A stretch of DNA of 64,000 nucleotides from Gaeumannomyces sp. JS-464 (lineage: Eukaryota; Ascomycota; Sordariomycetes; Magnaporthales; Magnaporthaceae), in contig NGZR01000005.1 in assembly GCA_002197995.1 (NCBI GenBank), positions 4,402,001 through 4,466,000 on the forward strand, written 5' to 3'. How positions within the stretch are numbered: position 1 is the first letter of the stretch; each line of letters opens with the position of its first letter. Position numbers and translations under genes: made by a program. The notes under the pieces are model-generated. The model saw nothing but the letters and a program-made list of their open reading frames with translations. It made no database searches and was not told the origin of the DNA. Positions 1-11,639 of the stretch are shown in pieces.

Positions 1-95
1 GAGTCGGCTGCGAAAAGTTCGATTTTAGCGTCGGAATTGGATTATTTGGAAGGGCTAACCGGCTACGCGTTTTTAAAGTCGCTGCAGCTTTTTTG
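1..95 (-). mobile_element. LINE copy 0, 5' end only (runs off window)
   Basis: This stretch matches the 5' ends of the two near full-length LINE copies (10193 onward on the plus strand, and up to 37905 on the minus strand). The antisense peptide LDYLEGLTGYAF is shared by all three. The element therefore lies on the minus strand with its 5' terminus near base 95, and the rest lies outside the window. Only the 5' end is visible, so its length, truncation state and target duplication are unknown. It is flanked on the right by gypsy reverse transcriptase sequence. Confidence 0.7.
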
Positions 96-801
96 CATTA
101 ATAAATATACGATTATCCAAAATGGAAAGCAATTAAAACGATTAAACTAATATTAAAAAACGGCTCGCGAATATTTCGAAAAAATATACAAATACGAAAA
201 GTTATTTAAAAAAAACCTAAAAACGGTACTTCCTAAATATAAACCGTTCGATTTGGAAATTAAATTTAAATTAAAAACGTAATTTAAATACCAAAAGCTG
301 TATTAATTTAACCTTTAATAATAAAAAGTGCTAAAAAAACAAACTAGGAAAAAACCTGCGGAAAAGGCATATTAAACTTTCCAATTTTTTAATAAAACAC
401 GAAATTTTATAAAAAAAAAAAAAAGAAAATAAAACGAAGCGAATATATATCGATTACTAATTATTAAATAAAATTACGGTTAAAAATCGATAATTTTTGC
501 CTTTTATTAACGAATTACGAAATAAGTTTAGCAAAGCCTAGTATTTTACGATTTTAAACTTACGAAAAGCTTATAGTTTAATATAAATTAAAAAAAGCTA
601 AAAGTGGTTTACGGCTTTTAAAATAAAGCTTAAATGCTACGAATTTTTAGTAATAACCTTCGGGCTTACTAATGCGTTAACTACGTTTTAAAAAATAATT
701 AACCATATATTACGCGAATATTTTAACATTTTTGCTTTCGCGTATTTGGATAATATTTTAATTTTTTCGAAAACGTTGGAAAACTATAAACAATATATAT
801 A
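96..801 (+). pseudogene. Ty3/gypsy element A, reverse transcriptase part (RIPed)
   Basis: Reading through RIP stops, the plus strand gives a Ty3/gypsy reverse transcriptase: PFGLTNA, then a catalytic YLDN at 743-754 (YLDD in active elements, with the second Asp changed to Asn), then ILIFSKTLE. The reading frame stops making sense exactly where a LINE has inserted at 801. It resumes in the same element at 4032 with the thumb and RNase H. The left side abuts LINE copy 0, so gag and protease are missing here. It is dead as a gene: many TAA and TAG codons arise at former CAA and CAG. Confidence 0.8.
791..801. repeat. Target site duplication, left copy (LINE copy 1)
   Basis: The 11-mer CAATATATATA here recurs at 4032-4042, on the other side of LINE copy 1. 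The gypsy A reading frame is interrupted exactly between the two copies, which confirms that this is a target site duplication rather than chance. Confidence 0.85.
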
Positions 802-3800
802 TTATTATTAGTTATATTGCCGTTATATTTGTAAAAACCTCGGTGCTTTTGCTGTTTTATATACATGTAAAAACCTTTAAACTCGTTTCCGAATGCGGAC
901 CGCATCCGGCTTAGTGGCTTGGAAATAAAAACCATATTTGCTTTTCGTATACGGTTTTTGCTATATTAAACAGTAATGCCGTTTGCTTAATTCCTGCGAT
1001 TGCTTTTACAAGTTTTATCGCGAAAACGTTTTTATAATTAATAGTAACAATAGGAAAATACGCAAAGGAAAAACTGTAAAAAATGCATATTGCGTTTAAA
1101 TAGCGCTCCGGTGTCGGATTTTCTCTTTTTGTAATAATGTTAATAATGGTGGTATTGGTTCGGTTAATTGCGGCGACCTAATTATCCGCGTTCGAGGTTT
1201 TTCGGTCCCGCTTTAATGCCTAATCGCGTGGCTGCTCCGTAAAATTTAAAAGTCGTGGTTAATATCGGGTAACTCGACGTAATTATATTATTCGCTTCCG
1301 GAGGTAACGCTCCGGTTACGGATTGTTTCCTCGCTTATAGCGCGTATTTAATCTTTTTATTGGTTTGCCGTTTTCGTAATTATATTGCTTTTGCCTTATT
1401 TGTGTTATACTTTCCGGTTATGCTTTTATTTCCTTTCGGGTGCGGGTTTTTACCGTTTTTTCCCCTTTTGCCTTTAATGGTTTTTACTCTTTTTTTCGCT
1501 TTTTTTAAATTTTTTATTATAACTTTTAATCTTTTTTCCCACTTTTACTTCCAGTTTTCGCGCATTTTCCCGCCCGCGTTTTTACATTTACCCTCCCGCG
1601 CTTCGTTCCTTTTCCGGCTTTTATTTTTTTACATTATAGCTCCCAAAAATAAAATTCCCCGTTTTCCTCGCGGCGGCGCGCGCGGTAATGCGCGCGGCGG
1701 CCATAGCGGCAGCGGTAGTGGTAGCAGCCTTACGCTTACTCCTCCTCGTAGCGATCGCAACGAGCACCCATTTTCCAGCTTTAACGATAACGACGACTTC
1801 GAGGCCGGCGTTGCTTTAAACCCCCGCGTTAAAGCTGTAAGTGCGGTTTTGCACCGTTTCGTTTCCTATTTTTTTGCTAATCTTTTTTTTTTTTCTTTTA
1901 GCTTTACCGTTTATACTACTAAAAGAAGTATAAGGCGGCGATCGTTATTTTTTCGGGTTATATTTTTTACAACTCGATAATGTATATTTCCCGTATCGTT
2001 CTTTTTTTTATCCCGCTTCGCTAATTTTTTAGGCCTATTTGCAAAATTTGTGTTAATTGCATTTAGCGTTTCGCTAACGGCATTAATAGTGCCGGCGCCG
2101 TTTAAAGATATTATTATAAGGCTTATATATTTTTTATTTGTTTCGCTTTTTTTTTGCTCGGTTTCGGTTATACTAACTTTTGTTTTTAGCTTTTCGCGTT
2201 TTAACTTATGTAAAATGCGCCTTTTTGCGCGGTGTTTACGTTTAAATTTATTGTTTTTTTTCCTCCTTTTTTTATTGCGTTTTTTTATTGCTAATTTATC
2301 GGTTCCGCTTTAATAGCTTTCCGCTGGTATTAAAAATTAGGTTTACGGCGTTTTTTATGCTTATTAGCGCTACATTTAATCCCTTTCCAAAATTGCTGCC
2401 GACTTAAAAGATGTTTTAACGAAAGTCGCTTATACCGCTAAGGTTTATAACGGTTTTATTCCGGTGCTATATGCTTTATTACTAATGCTTTTTTTTAGCT
2501 TCGTTATACCATTTTAAAATACGTTATCGCCGGTTACGTTCGATTTGCGAAGGATATCGGGAAACGGTTCGGCGTCCTTTTTAATGCTAGGTTTTCGCGT
2601 TTATTCCCTTTTAGCTTAAAAAGCGCTTTTGCTGTTATAATTGCATTTGGTAGCTCGGGTTTCGTTCGCTCCTTTTTCGGCAATATAATGCCCCCGGCGC
2701 AAGCTATATCGGGTTAAGCTTTTAAAATTATCAATGCGTAAAACTCGTTTAACCGCATTTAAATGGAAGCGTTAGCTTTAAAACGGGCCAAAATACGGGT
2801 TTATTAATATTTCTTTTTATATCGCTATTTCCTCCGGTTTGTTAACCCTTTTATATTTACTAAATGTCTTTCGTACAAAATCCTTTTAATTTCACTTTCG
2901 GTTAAATTTTAGCTAAGTATTAAAAGGATATTATTAACGAAATGTTAAAAGAATAAGTAAAAATAAAAATAATTAGTTTAGTTAATTCCTTTCCGGTTGC
3001 GGCTCGCATATAAAGTATTAGCGTTAGTTTATTTTTCCTTTTCCTCGTTTTTTAATGGGGTATTTTCGTTTAGCGTTTTATAGTTATTTATAGTTCGGTT
3101 TTTTTTCGGCTTAGTAGCGTTTTTTTTTCTCTTTTTTTTTGCGCGTTTTTTTTCCACCTTTTTCGCTGTTTTAAAATCTATTAGTTTTTTAATTTTAAAC
3201 ATTATGCGTATTATTTCCTTAAATAATATATTTTTTATTTTTTATAGCTCGAAATATGCTTTTCGGCTATTCGCTTATGCTATTCCGGTACCATTCCGCT
3301 ATTTGTTTTAACGGGTGCATTAGGTTAGCACGTGCTATGCTATTTCCTTTTATTCGTTGCCGCATTCGCATAACGGCGTTACCGCGTTAAGCACGTTTTT
3401 ATTAAATAGGAAAGCATTTAAGCTTAGCTTTTCCGTTTTAATTTGGATTGCTATTAAGCTATATGCTTTTAGCATTCCTTTATAATATTTAACTATTTCC
3501 TCCGTAAATAGGGGGTTATCCGCTAAATACGCGATTTTATGCCGGTTCGCTTTTTTTAACCGCTTTCGTTAAACTGGCAACTTTTAACTTCCACTTTATT
3601 ATTACGTTAAGGTTCTAGCGTTTCGCGTATTTATATTTAAACTTTTTTTCGTTTCCGCGGGGGATTGGTTTGCGTTTCGGTTCCGGGGTTGTTTTAGGTT
3701 GGTTTTAGCGTTCCGCTTATCCTTTTTTTGTTTAGCCGCTTTAAGGGTGTGGTTTTTTGCTTCGTTCCCGGTATTTTAACCTTTTAAATTGGCCCGCTAT

Positions 3801-4031
3801 TTTCGTTATCGCTTCGTTAATCCGCTATGTTATTCCAATTTCCAGCCATTTATTTTTTATGTTAATTACCTTTTCGTTTAAGTATAGATTTAAAAGTGGC
3901 ACGTAGGTTTTTATTTCCAAATGGGCTAATAACGTCGCTTTGTATGCTTCGGCTACCACTTTAAAGCATGTTCGCTATTCCTTCGCTAACTTTTTAGCTG
4001 CGCTTCGGGGCCGCCCTCGTAGTTCGGTAAG
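802..4031 (-). mobile_element. LINE copy 1, 5'-truncated, minus strand
   Basis: This copy shares extended similarity with the 3' part of the LINE at 10193-25189 and the one at 29320-37905. On the minus strand the 3' end lies at 802, where the plus strand begins with an ATT repeat (a TAA-type tail on the sense strand). The copy stops within the C-terminal part of ORF2 at 4031. That makes it about 3.2 kb long and strongly 5'-truncated, as expected for target-primed reverse transcription that ended early. It splits gypsy A and is flanked by an 11-bp duplication. RIP damage is heavy throughout. Hydrophobic open frames on the plus strand (1360-1980, 2050-2313) lie antisense to the LINE. Confidence 0.85.
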
Positions 4032-4042
4032 CAATATATATA
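4032..4042. repeat. Target site duplication, right copy (LINE copy 1)
   Basis: This is the second copy of CAATATATATA (first copy at 791-801). Gypsy A coding similarity resumes here. Confidence 0.85.
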
Positions 4043-6240
4043 TAAAATGCTTTAAAAAATACTTAATGCAAAGCTTTTTGTTAAACTAAAAAAGTGCGAA
4101 TAGCATTCGCAAAAAGTCGCTTTTTTTAAAATTTGTAATTACAGTTAAATAAATTTGCATAAACTTTAAAAAAGTTAAGGAAATTAAAAAGTAGGTTATA
4201 TTTAAAAACGTTATAAAAGTATAAAGGTTTTTAAAATTTTTAAACTTTTGCAAACGGTTTATTTACGGCTATAACAAAATCGCTATATTATTTACGAATT
4301 TTATTAAAAACGATTACTAGTTTTATTAGGAAAGGCAAAAATAAAAAGCTTTCGAGCAATTACGGGATGCCGTATTAAAAAAACTAATATTGGTATTTTT
4401 AAACCCAAAAAAACCTTTTAAAGTTAAAATCGACGCGTTAAATTACGCGATCGGCGGCCAATTCGAATAGCGAAACGACTAAAACGGTTGCACTTTTACG
4501 CGTTCTTTTCGCAAAAGTTAAATAAACTTAAATTAAACTACCAAATTTACGATAAAATTTTTTAGCAATAATCCGAGCATTTAAAAAGTAGCAACCGTAC
4601 TTTTATAAAGCGAAGCATTAGGTTATAATTTATATAAATTATAAAAACTTAACGCATTTTATTATAAGTAAAAACCTAAATAAGTAATAAGTTCGTTAAA
4701 GCGAGTTTTTGCAAAATTACGATATCCGGATCGAATACCGGAAAAGGTTAAAAAACGGCTAAGCGGACGATTTAAACTAACGACCGGGCTATTAAGTTGC
4801 AATATTTAAAAAAAAACACGGGTAATTTTTAACGGAAAAACCAAACGGATTTTTGGTTTTAGCATAAAAGATATTTGTTAAAACGGTTCGGTAAAGAAAA
4901 GTTTAAACCCTAAAAAAAATTTAACAAATTTATAGCCAGCTGGTATACGGCTATTAAAACGTAAAAAAAACGTAAAAACGGTTATAATAATATTACGGGT
5001 TTGTAAAAAACTCGAACCGAAATATAAAACGCAATAAAAAATTACGAAAGCTATGTTAAAAATAAAGCTAATAAGCATTAACCGTATAAGTTATTACAAC
5101 TTTTACTAATACCGGATAAAGCATACCAAAAAATTACTATAAATTTCGTTATTAAACTTTTCTAATTTAAAAAACCGATAATTAAAGCGAAATATATAAT
5201 ATATTGGTAATAATAAATAGGTTTACCAAATATGCTTTATTTTTACCGTATAAAATAATAATAACGCTATTAAGTTAATATACGTTTTTATTAAACACGT
5301 AATAGCGGAACACGATACGCCGAACCGCTTAATTACGGATAAAAATAAACTATTTACAAGGAAGTTTTGGAAAAAGCTTACGGCTTTACTAAAGCGAAGC
5401 ACTTTTTATTTATAATTTACTACTTTTAAACAAACGAATAAACAAAGCGAACGCATTAAATTATAAAGCAGTATTTACGTTATTACGTTAATAATAAACA
5501 AAATAATTAGATATAACTATTTTTTATAGCTTAATTCGCTTATAATAGCTTAATTTACGAAAGTATAAAAACTATACCGTTTTATACGAATTACGGGTTT
5601 ACGCTTACAGCGTATAAAAAACCTAAAGCAGGAAAATATGCTTTAATAGCGGAAATACAAATAACGAAGCTTATTAAATTACATAAACACTTCCAAATAA
5701 AGCTAAAAAAGTTACGACACCGTATAACTATTTAAATAAATAAATAAAAATCGAAAAACCGACTTTTAAAAAAGGGATAACGTTTATCTTTTCCGACGAA
5801 TATTAAAACGAAACGACTAAACGATAAACTAAATTACAAAAAACTAGGACTGTTTAAAATGCTAAAAAAAATCGAATATAAATTACAATTCCGATTATTA
5901 CCGATTATAAAATCCTACCCGGTTTTTATATTTCCCTATTCGAATTAACGTTACCAGGCTTTAAAAGTAACAAATTAATAAAAATCGATTTAAAATAAAA
6001 GTACGAAATTAAAATTTTTTTAAATTATAAGCTAAAAAACAGGCTTAAAAAGTACTTAATTAAATGGAAAAGATACGGTTACGAAAAAAACACATAGGAA
6101 AAAACAACGAACTTTAAGCATTGTTAAAAACTCCTAAAAGGGTATTAACGGAAGCATTTGCAAAAAGTTAGCAAAAAAAAGCGGGCCACTTATTACAACC
6201 GTTTATTCGTATATTCGAACGAGCATAACGGAAAGCGGCC
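4043..6240 (+). pseudogene. Ty3/gypsy element A: RNase H, integrase, chromodomain (RIPed)
   Basis: This is the continuation of the gypsy element interrupted at 801. In order, and through many RIP stops, one can read the end of the RT thumb (FCKRFIYGY near 4250), RNase H (VKIDALNYAIGG near 4420-4470, with the motif ITSKNLNK degraded near 4640), an integrase core (RFTKYALFLPYK near 5215-5260), and a C-terminal chromodomain (KKYLIKWKRYGY near 6035-6080, followed by a degraded ENTWE). A chromodomain downstream of the integrase marks a chromovirus, whose integrases are known to be steered to methylated-histone chromatin. That fits its position in a heterochromatin-like island. No LTR could be identified on either side. 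Confidence 0.8.
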
Positions 6241-6658
6241 GTGAAAAAGGATTAGCCTTAACTTAGCCAAAAGTTAAACCTGGAACTTATAAAATAAAAT
6301 GCTATAAGTAATACCGTTTTACTATTAGGTTAAAAAAATGCAGCATTTACTGGAACCAAATAAAGCAAAAAAGGTTTATTACAAACGATTAAAAAAAAAA
6401 AATACCACTATAATAACACTATCGGTTTAACGATAATATTATTATAATAAACAAACCTGCTAAAAATCGAACTTGCGATTTCGGCAAAGAAAAACCAAAA
6501 GCTACACTTAATGTGCCACGGGTTTTATAAAAGCGTTAAGAAAAAGTAACTTACGAAAGTTAAAAAAGGTAAGCAAGTTTAGGTTAAAATTAACCCTAGG
6601 CATTTGCCAATCGAAAAAAAACGGCAGGAGTTACGAGTGGCTTAAGCTGCGAAGCAGC
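6241..6658. other. AT-rich RIPed sequence, no gene seen
   Basis: This is probably the tail of gypsy A. No coherent protein is readable. Near the right end there is a small perfect palindrome, AAGCTGCGAAGCAGCTT (about 6644-6660). No LTR terminus could be fixed. Confidence 0.5.
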
Positions 6659-7000
6659 TTAATAGGTTTCCCGGTCGGCCTCCCCCCGCTTAACACGCTT
6701 TAATTCTTTTATAACGTTAATACCGCGACGAATTGCACGCATTTTTTCCTAAACCATGCTTTTTTTTATTTTCGCAAACGTTTTAGCTTATTATCTAAAA
6801 TACGGCGTTCGTTATCCAAAGCGCGACGTTTTTTTTCCACCGTTTCGATTTCCGCTTTTATTTATTGGTATTGCAAGCCGATAAAACGGAACTGTTTAAA
6901 AGAAAAGCCTAAAATGTCGCAACCCGAGCGGTTTCGATTAAAACATTCCACGTACCGCGACGAATCCTAAAAAAAAGCCTCGCATTTTTCACGTTTTAAA
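6659..7000 (-). pseudogene. C-terminal coiled-coil tail of an unidentified TE protein
   Basis: The minus strand can be read, with one frame change, as a charged helical tail: CDILGFSFKQF, then alternating Glu/Lys/Arg segments (RRALDNERRILDNKLKRLRK), then KMRAIRRGIN and KELKRVKRGEAD, ending at a stop at 6659-6661. Long charged coiled-coil tails of this general style occur in proteins encoded by fungal transposable elements. The exact family was not recognised. It lies opposite to gypsy A and gypsy B, so it is probably a separate element fragment. RIP stops and a frame break make it non-functional. Confidence 0.45.
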
Positions 7001-8279
7001 ACCTTGTAATAAAAAAACAAAAAAGCATTTTAATAAAAAAAAACGATTTAAACGAATAGGTTTTTACGCTAAAAGGTTTTTTTCGTAAAAAAACGTTTTC
7101 GTACCCGACTAAACATTTTGTTAAAACAAAAAAGGGATAAAAAATAGTAAAAAAGGAAAATACTTACCATTAATAAAGGCGGGGCGATAAAATATAACCA
7201 AAAAGATTCGGCTTAAAAAGGGAAACCTAATGTTACAACCAGCATGCAAGCTTTAAAGCAGCAGGACGAAAAGGATTTTAAATAGTGCTTTTACCCCGCT
7301 TTAAAATACGTGGAATTACGTAACTTAAAAACGGATTTGTAAATTTATGGTAGCCAAAAAACAAAGCGATAAATCCAAAAAAGATTTGTAAATTTGTAAT
7401 AAGCTAAAAACAAAACTACAAATTTAAAAACTATTAAAGCATAAACAGCGTGTAAATAAAAAATAAATTTCCTTTTGTTTTAAGTAGTTGTAATTAAAGC
7501 TTTGGCATTAGTTAACCTAAGTTAGCTTTTAGGTATCCCCTAAGGTAAGCAATTAAATTATCTTTTTAAATTACGTGTTTCCCTATTAACCAAATTAGCG
7601 ATACTGTCCTTTCCTCCCCCGAAATGCCCTACTTTAAAAGCAAACCCCTAATTGTAACATTTATATTACGCTAAGCAGTATAAACAATTTTAAAAAGTTT
7701 AAAAGCTTTTTCGGCATTTTTGCTAAACGACGCGGACTTTTAATCGGCATATAGCTGGGTAACGACGGGAAGGGCGGCGGTGCATTTGCGGTTAACGAGG
7801 TTACACTCGTAACACGCGGTGCGCCCAAAACCAAACTGCGAGTAACAAGGCTAATCCCGCGAGGTGCAACGGACGCAGCGGTCGGCGCGCTCGACGCCGC
7901 GCAAAAAAGGAGCGACGGTAAAAGCAGCGGGCGAAGGCAAAAGCGTTAAGTACCGCGTTGGTCGCAAGTGGTGGTGTTAAAGAAAGGGAAGTAAGGAATT
8001 GGATCGCGGGCAAAAGTGCGGATAACGCCGTGGGCAAAATCGGTAAAAGCGTTAACTTAATTAGAAAAGCGGTTAACGCGGTAAGTGCGGCCTTACTTTT
8101 GCGGGGGCGGGTGGGGCTAAATTATTAAAAGGTCGGTTTTTATTAATGCAGCCACAGGCTTTGGCCCGTGGCTGGTGGCTTATTAAAGCGCGTTATATTA
8201 ACACATTAACCACGCTATTAATATATAGCCGGATCCGCTTTTGGATTTGCGGAGCAGCCCTTTTTACTTTTTAGCTTTC
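7001..8279. other. Unresolved RIPed repeat debris with a GC-richer patch
   Basis: No recognisable protein was found. At 7760-8180 the base composition rises and TpG and CpA reappear. A 78-residue minus-strand frame (7801-8037) rich in Ala, Leu and Arg is open there but matches nothing known to me. The patch may be a TE segment that was spared from RIP or is CpG-rich. The remainder is AT-rich, with no LTR or terminal repeat that I could pair. Confidence 0.4.
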
Positions 8280-10192
8280 GTGGTTTGTTAATTTACTAAA
8301 GTCCTTACAAGCGTGCATTACGTCGTAGGACTTTTACATTTCGATTTTTAATTAAAGCGAAATGGTTTACTAAAATAAACGATAAATTCGCTTTTTACAA
8401 AATTCGAATAGTAAAAAAAAAATAAGCATTTAACAGCTTTTCGCATTAAGTTTAGCTTATTTAAATAGTTAATATATTCGTTTAAGTTAATAAACGTTTC
8501 CGCCACTTTTTAACGCTATATTAAGAACGTGTTAAAAAATATCCTAAATAATTACGTATCGGCATATTTAAACAATATGTTAATTTTTTTTAAGCAACGC
8601 GTAAAGCCTATATAGTTAAAATTCGAAAAAAATTTTAGCGATTACGCAAAACCGGGTTAAATTTGGATTTAAATAAAAGCGAGTTCGTAATATAAAACGT
8701 TAAATACTTAGGTTTTATTATTAAAGCAAAAAAAGGAATTTAAACGAACTTGGAAAAAATCCGCGCTATTTGGAAATAAAAAGCGTTAAAAAGATTTCGA
8801 GGTTTTTATAGCTTTTTAAACTTTGTTAACTTTTACCGAAATTTTATCGACAAATATTTTAACTTAACCGCGCTATTAATAACGTTAACGAAAAAAGGAG
8901 CCCCGTTTAATTAGTTCGAATAAATTAACGCGGTTTTTAAAAAGCTTAAATTAGCTTTTATATAAACCTTAATATTAGCGTAATAAAATTTCCATTCGGA
9001 TACGAAGGTTAAAAAAAAACTATTTAAATACCGCGTTAAAAAGGTGCTTTTTTAATGCGGTAAAAACGAGATTTAACGCTTAATCGCGTTTTATTTAGCT
9101 AAATTTAAAAATAGCTAGCGGAATTACGCAATTCATAATAAGGAACTTTTAACGGTAATTGTTTAAGTTAAAACGTAAAAATTAAAACTTCGCAACGTGC
9201 GAAAGCCATTTTTAATTTAAATAAATTATAAAGTTTTAAAATATTTTTTTAAACTTTAAAAAGTTTTTAAACGATAAATGCGTTAAGCGGAAACGTTATT
9301 AAAATTTAATTATAATTTATAATATAAATTAAAAAAATACGCTATTTTCCCGAATGCTTTATTACAAAAAAATAAAATAAATCGATAAAACTTTGCAAAA
9401 TAACAGTTTTATGCCTAATTTATTCCGCGATTATTTTAGCTTTAATAAAAACCTTGGAAAATATAACATTAAAAGCGATAAACGCTTGTTTTAAATCCGG
9501 TATTTTGCTAGCTGGCAAACTGCTTTTTTGTAAAATAAACATCGCGGAATTTTAAGAAAAAGCGTTGCGTTAAAACCTTAATTATAAAGCGAAACTTAAT
9601 GCAATACGGGCAAATGCACGAAAGTTTCCCCCCGCTGCTAATACGAAAACACAAATTATAAATTGCGTTATTAGCGTATAAAAAGCTTTGTAATATAAAA
9701 AACGTTTATAATTACCGGTATAAAAACTATTAACAATTATAGTAATTTAAAAAGTGCACGCGTTATTAATCGTAAAATACGCGGGTAAAAATAACACGTT
9801 TAAAATATTATGCCGTAATTATTATTAAAAAAGAATATTATAAAACGTAGCGCGTTTTATGCGTAATTGCAACATTTGCCGAAAGTTTTAGCTTTTAAAG
9901 CTAGCGAAATAAAGCTTTTTACGCCCTTTTCCCGTACCGAACTAATATTAAAAAACCGTTTTTATCGATTTTATAACGGAATTGCTAGTAAACGAAAAAA
10001 AACCCGAAATATTTAATAATAATTACGAATAAATTATTAAAATACGTTTAACTTAAAGCAATGCATATAATAAATGCTAAAAAATATGTAATACGGTTTC
10101 GAAACATATAGTAAAAATTTTAAAGCTTTCCTAATTAAATTATTTCCAATAAAAGCTTAAATTAAATCGGGGATTTTTAATTAAAACTATGC
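8280..10192 (+). pseudogene. Ty3/gypsy element B: RT, RNase H, integrase start (RIPed)
   Basis: This second gypsy family is distinct from element A. The plus strand reads RT palm and thumb (a degraded YLNNMLIF near 8560, LNLDLNKSEF, KYLGFIIKA near 8705, RFRGFYSFLNFVNFYRNF near 8795-8845), RNase H (a degraded RNYAIHNKELLTVI near 9120-9160), and the zinc-binding head of integrase (LCRNYY, then CNICRK at about 9868-9885). The frame is cut at 10192 by a LINE insertion with a 14-bp target duplication, so any continuation begins at 25204. The left end fades out in the RT, with no gag or protease and no LTR seen. Frequent RIP stops mean it is dead. Confidence 0.8.
10179..10192. repeat. Target site duplication, left copy (LINE copy A)
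   Basis: AATTAAAACTATGC here is repeated exactly at 25190-25203. The 15 kb between the two copies is LINE copy A with a copia element nested in it. Confidence 0.9.
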
Positions 10193-10354
10193 AAAAAAAG
10201 TAACTTAAAAAAACTGCTGCGACTTTAAAAACGCGTAGCCGGTTAGCCTTTCCAAATAATCCAATTCCGACGCCAAAATCGAATTCCTCGCAGCCGACTT
10301 AACCCCGGATCGATGCCGCATCGTGCGCGCGCTAACAGCGCGGGCTAAAAATCG

Positions 10355-11580
10355 ATGGCGATCGATTTTAAGCTCGCGGCTAATCGGCACGTTACGACGG
10401 TGGATCCTTTTAACGCGTTTTCGAATACGCGGGGAAATAGCGACACTAATACGAAACCGGCGCGCAACCGCCAAAATAAAAGAGAAAAAAAGATTATTAA
10501 TAAGCTAAAGCCTTTTATAATTAATGGAAAGTTGCTGGAAGTTTTGCAACTAGTGTTAAAGTTAACAAAGCGAGGGATTAACGCGAAGGCGGCTCGCTAG
10601 CGCGAAGCCGCCGCAAAAAGACCAGTAACTAACGATACATTGCAAAAGCTTAAAGCAAAAATATTTAAGGAAGTTAAAAAAGCATTAGCTAACACCAAAA
10701 AGTTTTATATAATTGCATTAGCTACGGGCCTGCCGGTTTAAATGCCGGGCGGAACCAAGTTAACCTAACCACGTTAATAGCACCCGAATACGGCGCAACC
10801 CCCACCTCGATTTATACCGTCGAAAGTCGAACGAGAAATTGTCGTAAACGTAAAAAAACCCCTAAAAGTAATTAAAAAGCGATTAACGATAAATATTTTA
10901 TAAGCGTTAAATAACTAATTAGGCACGATAATACGGGCAAAAAACGACTTTAAAGCGGAAACGTAATAGTATGCTTTTAAATAAACGCAAAAAAATATAA
11001 AAAAAAAGACGATTAAGTAAAAAAAGTATTTGGCGATTAAATAACGATCCAAATGCGGATATACGACGTGATAATTCGAGGTTTTAAATAAAAAGCACTT
11101 TTAAAAAACCTAAACGCATTTATTAAAAGTTTAAACGCCGAAAACCGAAACGCAAAAGTTAAGTTTATATACGTATAGCCGGTTTAAACCTTTTACAAAT
11201 ATGCTATAGTATTAGCTCGCATCGGATTGGTAACGGTAGCGGATTAAGCATGCGAACGAGGACTTGTAATAAAAGTAATAATTTATAATTGCGAGCTATT
11301 TATATTAAACGTTAAAACCAATTAATGTTACAATTGCTTCGAATAGGAACACCGTTAAAAGTTTTGCATTAAACCGAGCCGGTGCCCGCATTGCGAAAAC
11401 CGAAATACCAAAAAGAAAAATATTAATATAACGCTTACTACTAATATTAAAAAGCTATATTTAAATGCATAAATTGCAATAAACCGTACCCGGCTTTTTA
11501 CCGGGGATGCGAAATGGTATAACGCGTTATAAGAAAAGCAAAGGAAGTATATTAAAACCGACCGAAAAGGTTTATGCTAA
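10355..11580 (+). pseudogene. LINE copy A ORF1 (gag-like, zinc knuckles)
   Basis: From the ATG at 10355 the frame is open for 81 codons (to 10600), then continues through RIP stops. It contains a Lys/Glu-rich stretch (LQKLKAKIFKEVKKAL near 10640-10690). Near the end is a CCHC knuckle of the form C-X2-C-X4-H-X4-C (first Cys at 11326-11328, His at 11350-11352, last Cys at 11365-11367), followed by a second C-X2-C (RCPHCE). Zinc knuckles in ORF1 bind the element RNA in known LINEs. An upstream ORF on the opposite strand (10205-10474) is a shadow of the 5' region, conserved among copies only because CpG-rich codons resist RIP. Confidence 0.65.
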
Positions 11581-11639
11581 AAAGCGTAGCTTATAAATTA
11601 ATAAAAAACGTTACTTTTCCCATTTTTTAGGCCCGCTAA

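Noticed and set aside
1360..1980. 206-codon plus-strand ORF with many Phe and Leu, looking like a multi-pass membrane protein
   Set aside because: It is antisense to a RIPed LINE. Phe/Leu richness follows from A-rich sense DNA, so it was not called as a host gene. Its conservation between copies is reported as a finding instead.
10205..10474. 89-codon minus-strand ORF conserved at 37723-37932 and 1-90
   Set aside because: It is the antisense of the CpG-rich LINE 5' region, present in each copy because they are the same element. No independent gene is implied.
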